Positions 32,428-42,203 of a DNA stretch of 64,000 nt are shown in pieces (position 1 is the stretch's first letter; every line of letters starts with the position of its first letter). Source of the DNA: Gracilibacillus suaedae (GTDB lineage Bacteria > Bacillota > Bacilli > Bacillales > Amphibacillaceae); contig NZ_JAGFVL010000046.1 of assembly GCF_017599345.1 (NCBI RefSeq), positions 1 through 64,000 of the forward strand. The letters run 5' to 3'. The translations under genes were made by a program, and so were the position numbers. The notes under the pieces were generated by a model, which saw only the letters and a list, made by a program, of their open reading frames with translations, did no database searches and was not told where the DNA came from.

Positions 32428-33425
32428 GCTTCAGGCACCTCCCGCTTAAAATGCGCATATGCTTTTGGTGTTACTAATCTTCCTCTTGGTGTACGTTGGA
32501 TAAAACCTTGTTGTAATAAGTATGGCTCATAAACGTCTTCAATTGTTTGCGATTCCTCACCTATGGATGCTGCGATCGTATCTAATCCAACAGGTCCACC
32601 TTTGAAACCATCCATCATCGCTAACAACAACTTATGATCAATATGATCAAGTCCTTCTTGATCGACTTGTAACATTTGAAGTGCTTTTTGAGTTGTCTCT
32701 ATTGATATACTAGCTTCTCCTTTAACTTGCGAAATATCTCGAACTCTTTTCAACAATCGATTGGCAATACGTGGTGTACCACGAGACCTTCTCGCAACCT
32801 CTAATGCCGCTGCTTTATCTATTTCCACCTGAAAAATATCGGCAGTTCGTTCGACGATGGCACAAAGGTCCACTACTTCATAAAATTCCAAGCGTGACAA
32901 CACACCAAAACGATCACGTAATGGTGCTGACAGCAACCCAGCACGTGTCGTTGCTCCTACTAAAGTAAAAGGAGGTAGATCTAATTGAACAGAACGTGCA
33001 CTTGGCCCTTGCCCAATCACAATATCTAAACAAAAGTCTTCCATTGCCGGGTATAGAATTTCTTCTACAGCTCGAGGTAAACGATGAATTTCATCGATAA
33101 AAAGGACGTCCCCTACTTCCAATGACGATAAAATCGCTGCCAAATCCCCTGATCGTTCAATAGCTGGTCCTGACGTCTGCTTAAACTGTACACCCATTTC
33201 ATTTGCAATTATTTGCGCCATCGTGGTTTTACCAAGCCCAGGCGGACCGTATAATAAGACGTGATCTAACGCTTCATTCCGCATTTTAGCTGCTTCAATA
33301 AAAATCGATAAGTTTTCTTTTGCTTTATGTTGTCCAATATATTGCTTCAATACCTTCGGTCGGAGACTGAGCTCTTCTGTTATATCTTCTTCTTGAATTT
33401 CACCTGAAATGATCCGCTCTTCCAT
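32424..33425 (-). CDS. ruvB: Holliday junction branch migration ATPase RuvB
   Basis: The AAA+ motor that drives branch migration together with RuvA. The protein is 333 residues. Walker A is GPPGLGKTT near residue 62, Walker B is LFIDEIHRL, sensor 1 is [20 protein letters not shown], and the C-terminal winged helix ends [17 protein letters not shown]. It is 18 bases downstream of ruvA. No ruvC is expected in this group of bacteria, which use RecU. Confidence 0.97.
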   Translation of the reverse strand: MEERIISGEIQEEDITEELSLRPKVLKQYIGQHKAKENLSIFIEAAKMRNEALDHVLLYGPPGLGKTTMAQIIANEMGVQFKQTSGPAIERSGDLAAILSSLEVGDVLFIDEIHRLPRAVEEILYPAMEDFCLDIVIGQGPSARSVQLDLPPFTLVGATTRAGLLSAPLRDRFGVLSRLEFYEVVDLCAIVERTADIFQVEIDKAAALEVARRSRGTPRIANRLLKRVRDISQVKGEASISIETTQKALQMLQVDQEGLDHIDHKLLLAMMDGFKGGPVGLDTIAASIGEESQTIEDVYEPYLLQQGFIQRTPRGRLVTPKAYAHFKREVPEA

Positions 33426-33443
33426 TATGAAGCTCCTTTCCCC

Positions 33444-34046
33444 TTATTTCATTAATAATGCTAACCCTTTCCGTATATATGTATCCGCAGTATCACTCTG
33501 TTCTTTCGTTAATACCGGTTTAATATGATTAATTTCCTTTTCCGAATAACCTAGTGCTTTTAGTGCTTCAATTGCCTCTGTTAATGCCTGATTACCTTCC
33601 AGTGTTCCTGCTTTTTGCTGTTGCGCCATGTTTTCAGTTTGATAGTCAAAAGGCAGTTTTCCTTTTAGATCGAGAATCATCTGTCGAGCTGTTTTCTTTC
33701 CGACACCTGGAAAACCTGTTAGAAACTTTTCATCTTCTTGTTCGATCGCAACAACAAAGTCCTGCACAGAAGTTGTGGCAAGAACAGCTAATGCACCCTT
33801 TGGTCCAATACCGGAAACATTAAGAATTTGTGCAAACAAAGTCTTTTCTTCCTGATTTTGAAACCCGTATAATATTTGGGCATCTTCCCTTACATAATGA
33901 TACGTATACACCTTTTGTCTTTGACCAACTTGTGCTTGGAAACGATAAGGATTCGGACATATCACTTCATATCCAATACCGTTCGTATCTAATATAACAG
34001 CTTGCTCCGTTATTTCCGCTACTTCCCCGTTTATATATGCAATCAT
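33444..34046 (-). CDS. ruvA: Holliday junction DNA-binding protein RuvA
   Basis: Binds four-way junctions and loads RuvB. It is 200 residues when started at 34046. Domain I is the OB fold (IAYINGEVAEITEQAVIL), domain II carries the two helix-hairpin-helix motifs (LNVSGIGPKGALAVL and FPGVGKKTARQMILDLK), and domain III is the short RuvB-contacting three-helix bundle (EAIEALKALGYSEKEI). The frame is open from a TTG at 34070, but GAGGAG lies 8 bases before the ATG at 34046. Confidence 0.96.
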   Translation of the reverse strand: MIAYINGEVAEITEQAVILDTNGIGYEVICPNPYRFQAQVGQRQKVYTYHYVREDAQILYGFQNQEEKTLFAQILNVSGIGPKGALAVLATTSVQDFVVAIEQEDEKFLTGFPGVGKKTARQMILDLKGKLPFDYQTENMAQQQKAGTLEGNQALTEAIEALKALGYSEKEINHIKPVLTKEQSDTADTYIRKGLALLMK

Positions 34047-34154
34047 ATCATGAACTCCTCTTTGATCCAATTCTATTTAAATGTCACAATCATACGTTCG
34101 TATTAATCTTAGCTTATCTCAGATCTTTTATCAAGGTAAGCAGAAGCAAAATAA

Positions 34155-34169
34155 ATGAAAGCGTTTGTT
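34155..34169 (+). promoter_or_regulatory. Candidate cre (CcpA) site before the MFS gene
   Basis: ATGAAAGCGTTTGTT matches the cre consensus WTGNAANCGNWNNCW at all but one of the fixed positions. It overlaps a possible -35 (TTGTTT) spaced 16 bases from TAGAAT, so CcpA binding here would repress. Confidence 0.45.
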
Positions 34170-34219
34170 TATGTGTGATAAAGTAATAGAATGACTTTAT
34201 CATAAAAGGATGGACTACT

Positions 34220-35364
34220 ATGTCAAACAAACGTCAAATGTTATTTTTGAAAGCGTTAACGCTGGTTAACGCCAGTCACAAAGGGCTTATACTACCATTT
34301 TTACCATTATTTTTGAGTTTTAGAGGCTTTTCTTCTGTTGAGATTGGAACCATTTTAGGGATTGCTCCCATGGTAAGTATTGTAGCACAACCTTTTTTGG
34401 TTACATTAGTGATAAGTATAAAACGATTAAAGGGTTACTGCTATTTTTATATTTTGCCGTGATCGCAGTTAGCTTCAGTATTTTTTTCAGCACTTCTTTT
34501 TATATCGTGTTTATTTCTTTTGTCGCCTTTCACTTTGTGATGTCACCTGCTGGTCCGTTACTAGATAGTATGGCCATCAAAAGCTTAGGGGCAAAAAAAC
34601 GTGATCAGTACGGTAAAGTTCGTCTTTGGGGGTCTGTCGGATTTGCGTTTACTGCAGTAGTTTCTGGGCCTGTTCTGGGTATGATTGGTATTCATAACAT
34701 TTATATTTTATTTTGGATTCTGATTTTACTTTTACTCTCTTTAACCTTATTTTTAAAAGATAATAACCATGCAACCGACAAAGTTTCTTTACAGGGAGTC
34801 AAGGAAGTATTAACGAATAAAGGATTTATGGTATTTTTGTTTTTGTGCTTTCTGGTTATGATTCCACACCGAATGAACGATACAATGCTTGTTCTTCACT
34901 TAGAAGATTTAGGAGCTACTACTTTTTTAGTCGGAGCTGCCTGGGCGCTGGCTGCATTTAGTGAAGTTCCTGTTTTTTATTTCTTAACACAGAAGGTCCT
35001 GCAATTTCATCATTTATTTTTACTTGGCATTGTTGCTTTGCTTTTTACGATCCGTTGGTTATTGTATGGTTTCATTGAATCTGCTGAATGGATTGTGTTT
35101 TTTCAAATAACGCAGGGGCTCACATTTGGTTTGTTCTGGCTCGTTGCTTTACAAACTGCCGTGAATTTTGTCCCCAACCATTTACGTAGTACGGGCCAAG
35201 CATTATTAATGTCGACATGTTTTGGATTAGGTGGTGCGGTTGGAGGTACTACAGGGGGAGCTATCTTAGACAATTTTGGTTCTCAAACCATGTATCAATT
35301 AATGGCAGCAATGACTTTTTTAGCTATGATTGGTATTTTCACTTCCTATAAAATGAGACAATGA
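34220..35364 (+). pseudogene. MFS transporter (MFS_1-like), disrupted by a single-base frameshift
   Basis: Two overlapping frames together encode one 12-helix major facilitator protein of about 381 residues. The first frame (34220-34462) gives helices 1-2 and ends prematurely. The second runs on to 35364 and needs an upstream entry. The break is in a run of six T at 34393-34398. Adding one T restores QPFFGYISDKYKTIKGLLLF, which contains the conserved helix 2-3 GxxxDK loop motif. Substrate is unknown; the fold resembles sugar or nucleoside proton symporters. It could be a true pseudogene, a sequencing error, a phase-variable tract or a slippage site. AAAGGATGG precedes the ATG. B. subtilis has a different MFS gene (csbX) in this spot. 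Confidence 0.82.
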
Positions 35365-35457
35365 TCAGTGGGAGGATGAACAATAGCAAAACTGATCAGG
35401 ATGTTCTCCGCACTTCGCTTCCTTGAATTAGTGGGTCGTAACCGTGATAAATGTAAA

Positions 35458-35494
35458 ATAGTTGAACGATGATTTAGCATCGTTCAACTATTTA
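35458..35494 (-). terminator. bofC terminator overlapping the stop codon
   Basis: On the minus strand ATAGTTGAACGATG pairs with CATCGTTCAACTAT and is followed by TTT. The left arm contains the last codons and TGA stop of bofC. Confidence 0.8.
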
Positions 35495-36026
35495 CTGCTT
35501 CCACATCTTGATAGGATCGAAATGTTTCTAGTACTTCTAAATAATCTTTCTTTGAGTTAATTTTAATACCTTCTTTTAATTCTTCATACAAGTGTGATTC
35601 TAATTCTTCAGTATCAATTTGATAAAAGGATTGCACAGCTGCTTCATGTATTGGAACACCTTCAAAGATTGTTAATTGCCCATCTTTAATGCCAAAGTAT
35701 CCATTTGCTTTCAGGTATGGCGAAATATCATTCACTTCTTTTCGAAAACGAATAAAACCATCCCGCTGTTCCATCACTTGCCATTCTTGGTATTCGGACC
35801 AGAAATCTTCCATAGAAGCGATGGTTTCCTGGACATCCTCTGTTTCAATATGTCCATCTATATATTGTTTCTCTAAAGTTAATTCAATTGTTAGCGGGTC
35901 TTGTGACATGACCATTACTTCTTCCTGTTGTTCTTCAGATCCTTCTTGCTCAAAGAATGATTGAAAACTAATGACCCCAATTATTAAGACAACGATACCA
36001 TTTAATAACAACCATAATTTGCCCAT
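35484..36026 (-). CDS. bofC: Forespore-secreted inhibitor BofC
   Basis: BofC is made in the forespore, crosses its membrane, and delays pro-sigma-K processing by acting on the SpoIVB signalling protease. The protein here is 180 residues when started at 36026. It has a signal peptide/anchor (LLLNGIVVLIIGVISF), then an N-terminal region rich in glutamate and the C-terminal BofC domain (YFGIKDGQLTIFEGVP, FYQIDTEELESHL). The frame is open much further upstream to 36197, but the extra 57 residues are not family-like and GGGGG lies 8 bases before the ATG at 36026. Its target pathway ends at SpoIVFB/FA, encoded at 50422-52039. Confidence 0.87.
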   Translation of the reverse strand: MGKLWLLLNGIVVLIIGVISFQSFFEQEGSEEQQEEVMVMSQDPLTIELTLEKQYIDGHIETEDVQETIASMEDFWSEYQEWQVMEQRDGFIRFRKEVNDISPYLKANGYFGIKDGQLTIFEGVPIHEAAVQSFYQIDTEELESHLYEELKEGIKINSKKDYLEVLETFRSYQDVEAVNS

Positions 36027-36263
36027 AATGAATGCCCCCAATTGAGCTTTATTTATTATTAGGGTGTCCAATTTTAGAAAATATAACCACAATATTAAAG
36101 AAAAGGACAGATTGTTTAAATGATTGTAAGACGGTAATACAATTTGAGATTTGGAGAATGCAAGGAAATACTTAACCTTTTTTTGGCAGCAATTCAACCA
36201 TGATAAAGGATCTTCTTTGTTTAAGACTAGTTTTTGAACTTAAGATTGAGGGTTTATTTATAC

Positions 36264-36296
36264 ATACAAAAAGACTACCTCCTAGGGCAGCCTTTT
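36264..36296 (-). terminator. Terminator of the yebC-family gene
   Basis: On the minus strand AAAAGGCTGCC pairs (two G-U pairs) with GGTAGTCTTTTT, just after the stop. Confidence 0.75.
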
Positions 36297-36301
36297 GTTT
36301 A

Positions 36302-37051
36302 TTATATTTGTTCCATAATTTCTTCATTTGCATCCATGTTATGGTATACTTCTTGAACATCTTCCATATCTTCGAGCATTTGGACAAGCTTGACCATTTT
36401 GTTACCGGCACTGTCATCCACTTCTGAAAGTGTTTGAGGTATCATGGTGATTTCCGCTGTTTCCAACGTAAAGCCATTTTCTTCTAACGTTGATTTTACC
36501 TCCTGAAAATCTTCTGGATCAGTGTAGATTTCATAAGCACCTTCCACGGTTTCCATTTCTTCTGCACCAGCTTCAATTACTTCTAACATTACAGTATCTT
36601 CATCTGCATCCGTTGTACTTTGATCAATTACCAGGTAACCTTTACGATCAAACATGAAAGCTACACAACCATTCTCACCAAGATTCCCACCATTTTTACT
36701 AAACGCATGTCTTATATCAGATGCTGTCCGATTTTTATTATCTGTTAATACCTCAACCATTACAGCGGTTCCACCAGGACCATACCCTTCATAAGTTAAT
36801 TCTTCATAATTAGCTCCGTCTAAGTCCCCTGTTGCTTTTTTAATCGCTCGATCTATGTTCTCATTCGGCATATTGTCAGACTTTGCTTTTTCTACTGCAA
36901 GACGTAAGCTTGCATTCATTTCTGGGTCTCCGCCACCTTGTTTAGCAGCTATATAGATATCCTTAGCATGTTTCATAAAAATTTTACCACGTTTTGCATC
37001 TTGTGCATTTTTTCTTCTTTGGATATTTTTCCACTTAGAATGTCCTGCCAT
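36302..37051 (-). CDS. yebC: YebC/PmpR-family protein (YrbC)
   Basis: A 249-residue protein of the TACO1/YebC family. The signature N terminus [21 protein letters not shown] is present, followed by [23 protein letters not shown] and a DxD/E-rich domain 3. Family members act as transcription regulators in some bacteria, and recent work links type-II YebC proteins to translation of proline-rich stretches. Which applies here is not decided by sequence. The start is unambiguous. B. subtilis yrbC occupies the same place between bofC and the safA region. Confidence 0.93.
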   Translation of the reverse strand: MAGHSKWKNIQRRKNAQDAKRGKIFMKHAKDIYIAAKQGGGDPEMNASLRLAVEKAKSDNMPNENIDRAIKKATGDLDGANYEELTYEGYGPGGTAVMVEVLTDNKNRTASDIRHAFSKNGGNLGENGCVAFMFDRKGYLVIDQSTTDADEDTVMLEVIEAGAEEMETVEGAYEIYTDPEDFQEVKSTLEENGFTLETAEITMIPQTLSEVDDSAGNKMVKLVQMLEDMEDVQEVYHNMDANEEIMEQI

Positions 37052-37163
37052 GCTTTCTCACCTCTCATAATCTATCTCAGTCTCCATTACTTACTTTATC
37101 ACAACTATCAGAAATTGAAAATATCGAGGCAAAACAGATTTATCTATGCAAGTTTTTTTGTTG

Positions 37164-37210
37164 TGAAATCAATCTTCTTTATTGCGAAATCGAGCTTCTT
37201 TATTGCGAAA
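37164..37210. repeat. Short 21-bp tandem repeat
   Basis: GAAATC-A/G-A/C-TTCTTTATTGC-type unit of 21 bases is repeated twice with a third partial copy (GAAATT) next to the safA terminator. No function is evident. Confidence 0.6.
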
Positions 37211-37213
37211 TTT

Positions 37214-37254
37214 AAAAAAGGCTGTTGAGAAAAAATTTCTCAGCAGCCTTGGCA
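37214..37254 (-). terminator. safA terminator
   Basis: On the minus strand AAGGCTGCTGAGAAA pairs with TTTCTCAACAGCCTT and is followed by a T-run. Confidence 0.88.
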
Positions 37255-37261
37255 ATTATGA

Positions 37262-38287
37262 TTATTCTCGATTTCCTCCACACCCACAGTCCTTTTTATT
37301 CGGTTGTCCGTAAGGCATTCCTTGTTGAGGATATGGCTGATATGGCATTTGTTGTTGTCCTTGCATTCCATATGGCATTGGCATTAATGGATAATTCGGT
37401 GCACCAGGTTGTGGGATCATTGGTTCTCCTGGCATTGGTACTGGCATATTTTGTTGTTGCTGCATTGGCATTTGTTGTGGCATCATTTGTTGCATTGGTT
37501 GTTGTTGATTTGGCATCATTTGATTTTGGGGCATTTGTGATGGTCCCCATGGCATTTGCTGTCCTTGATTATCTGATGGCATTTGTGCTTGATACCATCC
37601 TTGTTGCGGTTGCGATTGTTCCCCCATTACTTGTGGCTGAAAACCTTCTGGGAACGGATACTGAGGCATATGCCCTGTATGTCCAGTGTGTCCATAGCCA
37701 TAGGGTATACCATCATTTGAATAACATGGTGCGTGCATTGGCATTGGTTGTGGAAGATGATGATGGTGTGGTGCCATCGGTTTGTGTTTTGGTTTCATAT
37801 GATCCTCCACTCCTGCTACGTGGTCGTCATCTTCGGGCATTTGCGTTGGATGAATATGCGTTTCAAAATTATTCGTTAGCTGTGTCCATTTCAAGTCTTG
37901 TGATGCTTGAGATGGTGCTGGCTGTACTGGTTGTGGTGGCTGCTTATTAAAATGAATTGGTAAGGAAGGCATTTCTTTTTTTAATGGTTCCCATTTTTTG
38001 TCTTCATCTTCTTCAATCGCTGGTAAGATTTGATTAGGAGCCTCCGGTTTTACCTCCTGTTTGTCTTTTTTGTCCGTTGTACCAGGCTGGACTTGTTGTT
38101 TCTTATTAGTTGGTGCTGGTTGTTGTTTACTGTCAGCAGCAGTTGGAATCTTTATCTTCATTCCCGGCATAATCATATCAGGATTTGAAATTTGTGAGTT
38201 CGCTGCTATCACATCATTTACATTTACACCATATTTTTGCGCAATTTTCCAAAGTGTTTCATCTTTTTGCACAATATGAATTTTCAA
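37262..38287 (-). CDS. safA: Spore coat assembly protein SafA
   Basis: SafA organises the inner spore coat at the cortex interface with SpoVID. The protein is 341 residues. A single LysM domain (about 2-48, HIVQKDETLWKIAQKYGVNVNDVI) binds peptidoglycan. The rest is low-complexity, rich in glutamine, methionine and proline, and ends in KKDCGCGGNRE, whose cysteines could support crosslinking. The likely start is TTG: GGAG lies 8 bases upstream and the LysM begins immediately after it. An in-frame ATG at 38446 would add 53 unrelated residues. It lies between the nad genes and yebC, as in B. subtilis. Confidence 0.87.
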   Translation of the reverse strand: MKIHIVQKDETLWKIAQKYGVNVNDVIAANSQISNPDMIMPGMKIKIPTAADSKQQPAPTNKKQQVQPGTTDKKDKQEVKPEAPNQILPAIEEDEDKKWEPLKKEMPSLPIHFNKQPPQPVQPAPSQASQDLKWTQLTNNFETHIHPTQMPEDDDHVAGVEDHMKPKHKPMAPHHHHLPQPMPMHAPCYSNDGIPYGYGHTGHTGHMPQYPFPEGFQPQVMGEQSQPQQGWYQAQMPSDNQGQQMPWGPSQMPQNQMMPNQQQPMQQMMPQQMPMQQQQNMPVPMPGEPMIPQPGAPNYPLMPMPYGMQGQQQMPYQPYPQQGMPYGQPNKKDCGCGGNRE

Positions 38288-38386
38288 AGCAATTTCTCCT
38301 TTCTGTATGATAAGTATGGAAGGGCATTTGTCTCGTTCTAATCCATCTTCTTTAACAACATATGCAAAATGCCCAAAATGTTGAAT

Positions 38387-38425
38387 AAAAAAAGAAGGAT
38401 ATCTTTTTTTATAGATATCCTTCGA
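38387..38425 (-). terminator. nadBCA terminator
   Basis: On the minus strand GAAGGATATCT pairs with AGATATCCTTC around an A-rich loop, followed by seven T. Confidence 0.87.
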
Positions 38426-38457
38426 CTTCCATACATGTTTGCACATATATGCTATTA

Positions 38458-39564
38458 TTATAGGTTTACATGCAACATACGATTTAGAGCTAGTTTTGCA
38501 TTTTGAGCTATTTGATTTGGAACACGGATTCGATTCGTATAATTTCCTTCCCTTACTTCTTCTAATGCCCAGGTTAAATGAGGCAAATCAATACGATTCA
38601 TCGTTAAGCAAGGACACATAAATGGGTTTAAGGAAATGATTTTTTTATCTTGATGGCTGTTTATCAAACGATTAACTAAGTTCATTTCTGTACCGATTGC
38701 CCACTCACTTCCAGCAGGTGCTTGCTTGATTGTTTCAATGATATATTTCGTCGAACCAGCAAGATCTGCTTGTTGCACAACTTCATACTTACATTCCGGA
38801 TGAACGATAATCGTCATATTAGGATGTTTTTTACGAACTTGATCGATATTCTTCGTAGTAAAATTTTCATGTACAGAACAATGACCTTTCCATAAAATAA
38901 CACGGATATGCTCTACAGAACCACCTTCAAATTCCAATTTTCTTCCGATCGGATCCCATACTGCCATTTGATCTAACGGAACGCCTAACTCTACTGCGGT
39001 ATTCCTGCCTAAATGCTGATCAGGCAAGAATAACAGCCGCTGTTTTTGCTCAAATGCCCATTGAACCATTTGTTTCGCGTTAGATGAGGTAACCGTAGCA
39101 CCGCCATGTTGACCTACAAATGCTTTAATGGCCGCAGTGGAATTGACATAGGTTAAGGGCAAAATAGTATCTCCAAACAAGTCAGTTAATTCTCTCCAGG
39201 CTTCCTCTGTCTGCTTATCATCTGCCATATCCGCCATCGAACATCCGGCACGCATATCAGGTAGAATTACCTTTTGATCAGCATTTGTTAAAATATCAGC
39301 TGTTTCTGCCATAAAATGAACACCACAGAAAACAATATATTTTGCCTTTTGTTGTGCGGAAACTTGAGCTAGTTGCAAAGAATCTCCACTTTCATCAGCA
39401 AATTGGATCACTTCGTCCTTTTGATAATGATGTCCTGGAATAAATAAATCTTCTCCCATATCTTTTTTTATCATTTTGATTCTTTCTATCATTTCGTTAT
39501 TACTCAACTGTTGATACTTTTCTGGTAACTGTTGATGTGTGGTAAAAAGTGTTGCTAGATTCAT
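38458..39564 (-). CDS. nadA: Quinolinate synthase NadA
   Basis: Condenses iminoaspartate with dihydroxyacetone phosphate to quinolinate, using a [4Fe-4S] cluster that is oxygen-sensitive. The protein is 368 residues, the longer Bacillus type. Candidate cluster cysteines are in [13 protein letters not shown], in VHPECKYEV and in [16 protein letters not shown]. The HHYQKDEV and [12 protein letters not shown] motifs line the active site. Start and stop overlap nadC by 4 bases, so it is the third gene of nadBCA. NifS, divergent upstream, is the likely sulfur source for its cluster. Confidence 0.96.
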   Translation of the reverse strand: MNLATLFTTHQQLPEKYQQLSNNEMIERIKMIKKDMGEDLFIPGHHYQKDEVIQFADESGDSLQLAQVSAQQKAKYIVFCGVHFMAETADILTNADQKVILPDMRAGCSMADMADDKQTEEAWRELTDLFGDTILPLTYVNSTAAIKAFVGQHGGATVTSSNAKQMVQWAFEQKQRLLFLPDQHLGRNTAVELGVPLDQMAVWDPIGRKLEFEGGSVEHIRVILWKGHCSVHENFTTKNIDQVRKKHPNMTIIVHPECKYEVVQQADLAGSTKYIIETIKQAPAGSEWAIGTEMNLVNRLINSHQDKKIISLNPFMCPCLTMNRIDLPHLTWALEEVREGNYTNRIRVPNQIAQNAKLALNRMLHVNL

Positions 39565-40406
39565 TTTAGTCCCCCCGTTATGTTAAAGCTGATATCTAAA
39601 GCTTGTGCTGAGTGGGTAATAAACCCAAGCGAAATCATATCCACGCTCGTATCCTTATATAGATGGATATTATCGACAGTGATATTACCTGAGGCTTCTG
39701 TGATAATATGATTTGGCACTAGTTCAATCAGCTCTCTTATTTGTTCTGGCGACATATTATCGAACATGATCACATCAACTCCTGCTCCAATAGCTTCTTC
39801 CAGCTGCTCCTTGTTTTCTATTTCTACTTCGATCTTCATCATGTGTCCTGTCGAGGCTTTTATTTTGTCTACAGCCTTAGTAATCGAACCCACTGCTGCA
39901 ATGTGATTGTCCTTTAACATCACCGCATCATCTAATCCGAAACGATGATTGACTCCACCACCACAACGAACTGCATATTTTTCTAACATACGTAATCCTG
40001 GTGTTGTTTTTCTAGTATCAGCAATTTTTACCTGATCATTAGCTAAATGACGAATTGCTTGAGAAGTAACAGTCGCAATACCACTCAGTCGTTGCAAAAG
40101 GTTTAAAATTACCCTTTCTGAGGTTAACAATAATGGATATGGACCAGATACTTGTGCAATTACATCTCCTTTCTTTACTTGTTGACCATCTTTTTTAAAT
40201 AGATCCAGTTTGATAGTTTCGTCAAAAAGATGATAAGCCTCATCTAATATCACTTCACCTGCAAAGATACCATCCTGTTTTGCAATAAATTCACCTGTTC
40301 CTGTTGGAGATGATTGATCGAAAATACGATCACTTGTGATATCTCCACTCCCGATATCCTCTTGAAAAAATTGGTTGAGCTGTTGTTTTACATATAATCG
40401 ATTCAT
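39561..40406 (-). CDS. nadC: Nicotinate-nucleotide pyrophosphorylase (carboxylating)
   Basis: Converts quinolinate and PRPP to nicotinate mononucleotide with release of carbon dioxide. The protein is 281 residues. Motifs include [21 protein letters not shown], the substrate-binding [34 protein letters not shown], and the barrel strand [12 protein letters not shown]. It overlaps nadA and nadB by 4 bases on each side, which indicates one coupled operon. Confidence 0.97.
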   Translation of the reverse strand: MNRLYVKQQLNQFFQEDIGSGDITSDRIFDQSSPTGTGEFIAKQDGIFAGEVILDEAYHLFDETIKLDLFKKDGQQVKKGDVIAQVSGPYPLLLTSERVILNLLQRLSGIATVTSQAIRHLANDQVKIADTRKTTPGLRMLEKYAVRCGGGVNHRFGLDDAVMLKDNHIAAVGSITKAVDKIKASTGHMMKIEVEIENKEQLEEAIGAGVDVIMFDNMSPEQIRELIELVPNHIITEASGNITVDNIHLYKDTSVDMISLGFITHSAQALDISFNITGGLK

Positions 40407-41941
40407 ACCGTTACTCCTTGTTTGGTTAATTGAAAGGTAATACTTTTATTCCTCCATTGTTCACTTTTAAATGGATAATCAACTCGGTAATGAGCACCTC
40501 TGCTTTCCAATCGTTTTCTGGCTGCCTTTGTAACAAGCTGGGCAACTAGTAAATGATGCTGCATTTGAATCTGACCTCGTGATAAAACATAGCTAGTTAA
40601 ATGATTTTCTTGGATAAGTGTAAATTTCTCTAGCCATTCGGTCATTTGTTTTAAACCCGATTCACTTCGGTTAATGCCAACATGATTGGTCATTTGTTTA
40701 CGTAATCTATCTAAATCCGGATGATGGAATGTGTGATGTAATCGTTGGTTCACCGGTATATTACTGAAAGACACACTTGATTGCGTCGTTAAATAATCTG
40801 CTAATCTCGTTGCAAACACCATACCCTCTAGCAATGAATTACTTGCTAAACGATTAGCACCATGGACATGTGTGCATGCTACTTCTCCAATTGCATACAA
40901 CCGTGGGATATTCGTTCTTCCTCGTAAGTCGGTTTCTACCCCTCCCATCGTAAAATGGGCACCTGGTTTGACCGGTATTAGTCCTTGCTGCCAGTCTATG
41001 TTATTCTTTTCACATACTGATTTAATAAAAGGAAATTTAGTTTGAAAGTTTTTAATTTGATGAATATCCAAATAAAGCTGATGTCCTTTCGTCAATTCCG
41101 TCATCATAACACGGGCTACAATATCTCTAGGTGCCAAATTTTCCAATGGATGAGCACCTTTCATAATTTCTCGATCATTCTGATCCACCAAAATGGCTCC
41201 TTCTCCTCGAACTGCTTCTGAAATCAAATCATTGTATGGAGCTTGTGTTGCTAGCATTGTCGGATGAAATTGGACAAATTCAAGATCTGAGACTTTGGCT
41301 CCAGCACGATAAGCAATCGCTATTCCGTCACCGGTAGCACTTGGATCATTGGATGTTGTATCATAAAGCGCACCAAAGCCTCCGGTTGCCAATACGATAT
41401 GATCCGCAGTATAAGTATGCAATTGATTATCATGACCCATCGTCATAATCCCTTTACACTCGCCACCTTCCATAACACATTCAACAGCAAGTTGCCCTTC
41501 TATAATCGCTATTTTTCCTTGCAATAATTGCTGATAAAAGTAAATGAGATACTTACCGGTTTGATCCCCTCCTGCATGAATGATTCTTCGCTCACTATGG
41601 GCACCTTCACGTCCTAATAAAAGTTCACCATGATGATCACGATCTGCTAGAAACCCTTGTTGAAGCAGATTTGTCACTACCTGTTTTCCCTCTTTCACTA
41701 ATGTTTCCACAGCTTTTTGATGATTATGGAATACACCAGCTTTTAATGTGTCTTCTACATGTAATTGCCATTGATCCTTAGCAGCAATGGCAGCAGCTAT
41801 TCCTCCCTGGGCACGTATAGAGTTACTATGCTGTGTTGTATTTTTCGTCAGTATTGTCACATCGTTATGCTGCCATAATTTACTTGCAAGTACATATGCA
41901 GCAAGGCCGGAGCCGACAATAATAATTTTTTGTCGTTTCAA
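40403..41941 (-). CDS. nadB: L-aspartate oxidase NadB
   Basis: FAD enzyme that oxidises aspartate to iminoaspartate, the first step of de novo NAD synthesis. About 512 residues. The FAD-binding start KIIIVGSGLAAYVLASKL, the ILTKNTTQHSNSIRAQGGIAAA segment, the active-site RGEGAIL, and HFTMGGVETDLRGRTNIPRLYAIGEVACTHVHGANRLASNSLLEG are all present. The start is uncertain: a GTG at 41956 has no ribosome binding site, and the TTG at 41941 has a weak GTGTGGTG upstream. I chose TTG because it matches the family N terminus. A repeated operator-like motif lies just upstream. Confidence 0.94.
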   Translation of the reverse strand: MKRQKIIIVGSGLAAYVLASKLWQHNDVTILTKNTTQHSNSIRAQGGIAAAIAAKDQWQLHVEDTLKAGVFHNHQKAVETLVKEGKQVVTNLLQQGFLADRDHHGELLLGREGAHSERRIIHAGGDQTGKYLIYFYQQLLQGKIAIIEGQLAVECVMEGGECKGIMTMGHDNQLHTYTADHIVLATGGFGALYDTTSNDPSATGDGIAIAYRAGAKVSDLEFVQFHPTMLATQAPYNDLISEAVRGEGAILVDQNDREIMKGAHPLENLAPRDIVARVMMTELTKGHQLYLDIHQIKNFQTKFPFIKSVCEKNNIDWQQGLIPVKPGAHFTMGGVETDLRGRTNIPRLYAIGEVACTHVHGANRLASNSLLEGMVFATRLADYLTTQSSVSFSNIPVNQRLHHTFHHPDLDRLRKQMTNHVGINRSESGLKQMTEWLEKFTLIQENHLTSYVLSRGQIQMQHHLLVAQLVTKAARKRLESRGAHYRVDYPFKSEQWRNKSITFQLTKQGVTV

Positions 41942-41952
41942 AACAAAACACC

Positions 41953-41988
41953 ACACTTTACAGTTGTCTTTACAGATATCTTTACATA
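41953..41988. promoter_or_regulatory. Phased triple CTTTACA repeat, probable NadR (YrxA) operator
   Basis: CTTTACA occurs at 41956-41962, 41968-41974 and 41980-41986, exactly 12 bases apart, with similar flanks (ACA, TGT, TAT before each). A reverse copy (TGTAAAG) lies at about 42185 near the nifS ribosome binding site. In B. subtilis the product of yrxA represses both nadBCA and nifS-yrxA from this intergenic region. Assignment to NadR is inference. Confidence 0.6.
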
Positions 41989-42203
41989 TAATGAATGATA
42001 TGACAAGTATTTTTTGAGCTATCAGCCATTATAAAGCGAGACTCCCATCAGTGAGTATATTTTATCAAGATGTTAGCGTCAGTTATTCCTGTTTTACTTC
42101 ATTAGAATGCTCAATTCTTTAAGTGGGAGTGTTACGACGGTGATTAGCATACAAATCTACCAACTATTGTTTAAGTCTAAACTTGTAAAGAAAGGACGAT
42201 TGG

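Noticed and set aside
36027-36197. Longer BofC N terminus
   Set aside because: The added residues are not secretory-signal-like or family-like, and the ATG at 36026 has a well-spaced G-rich ribosome binding site.
37225-37950. A 241-residue plus-strand open frame opposite safA
   Set aside because: It is the antisense of the low-complexity Gln/Met/Pro-rich SafA tail. It is made mostly of Val/Ala/Leu, and has no plausible ribosome binding site or family resemblance.
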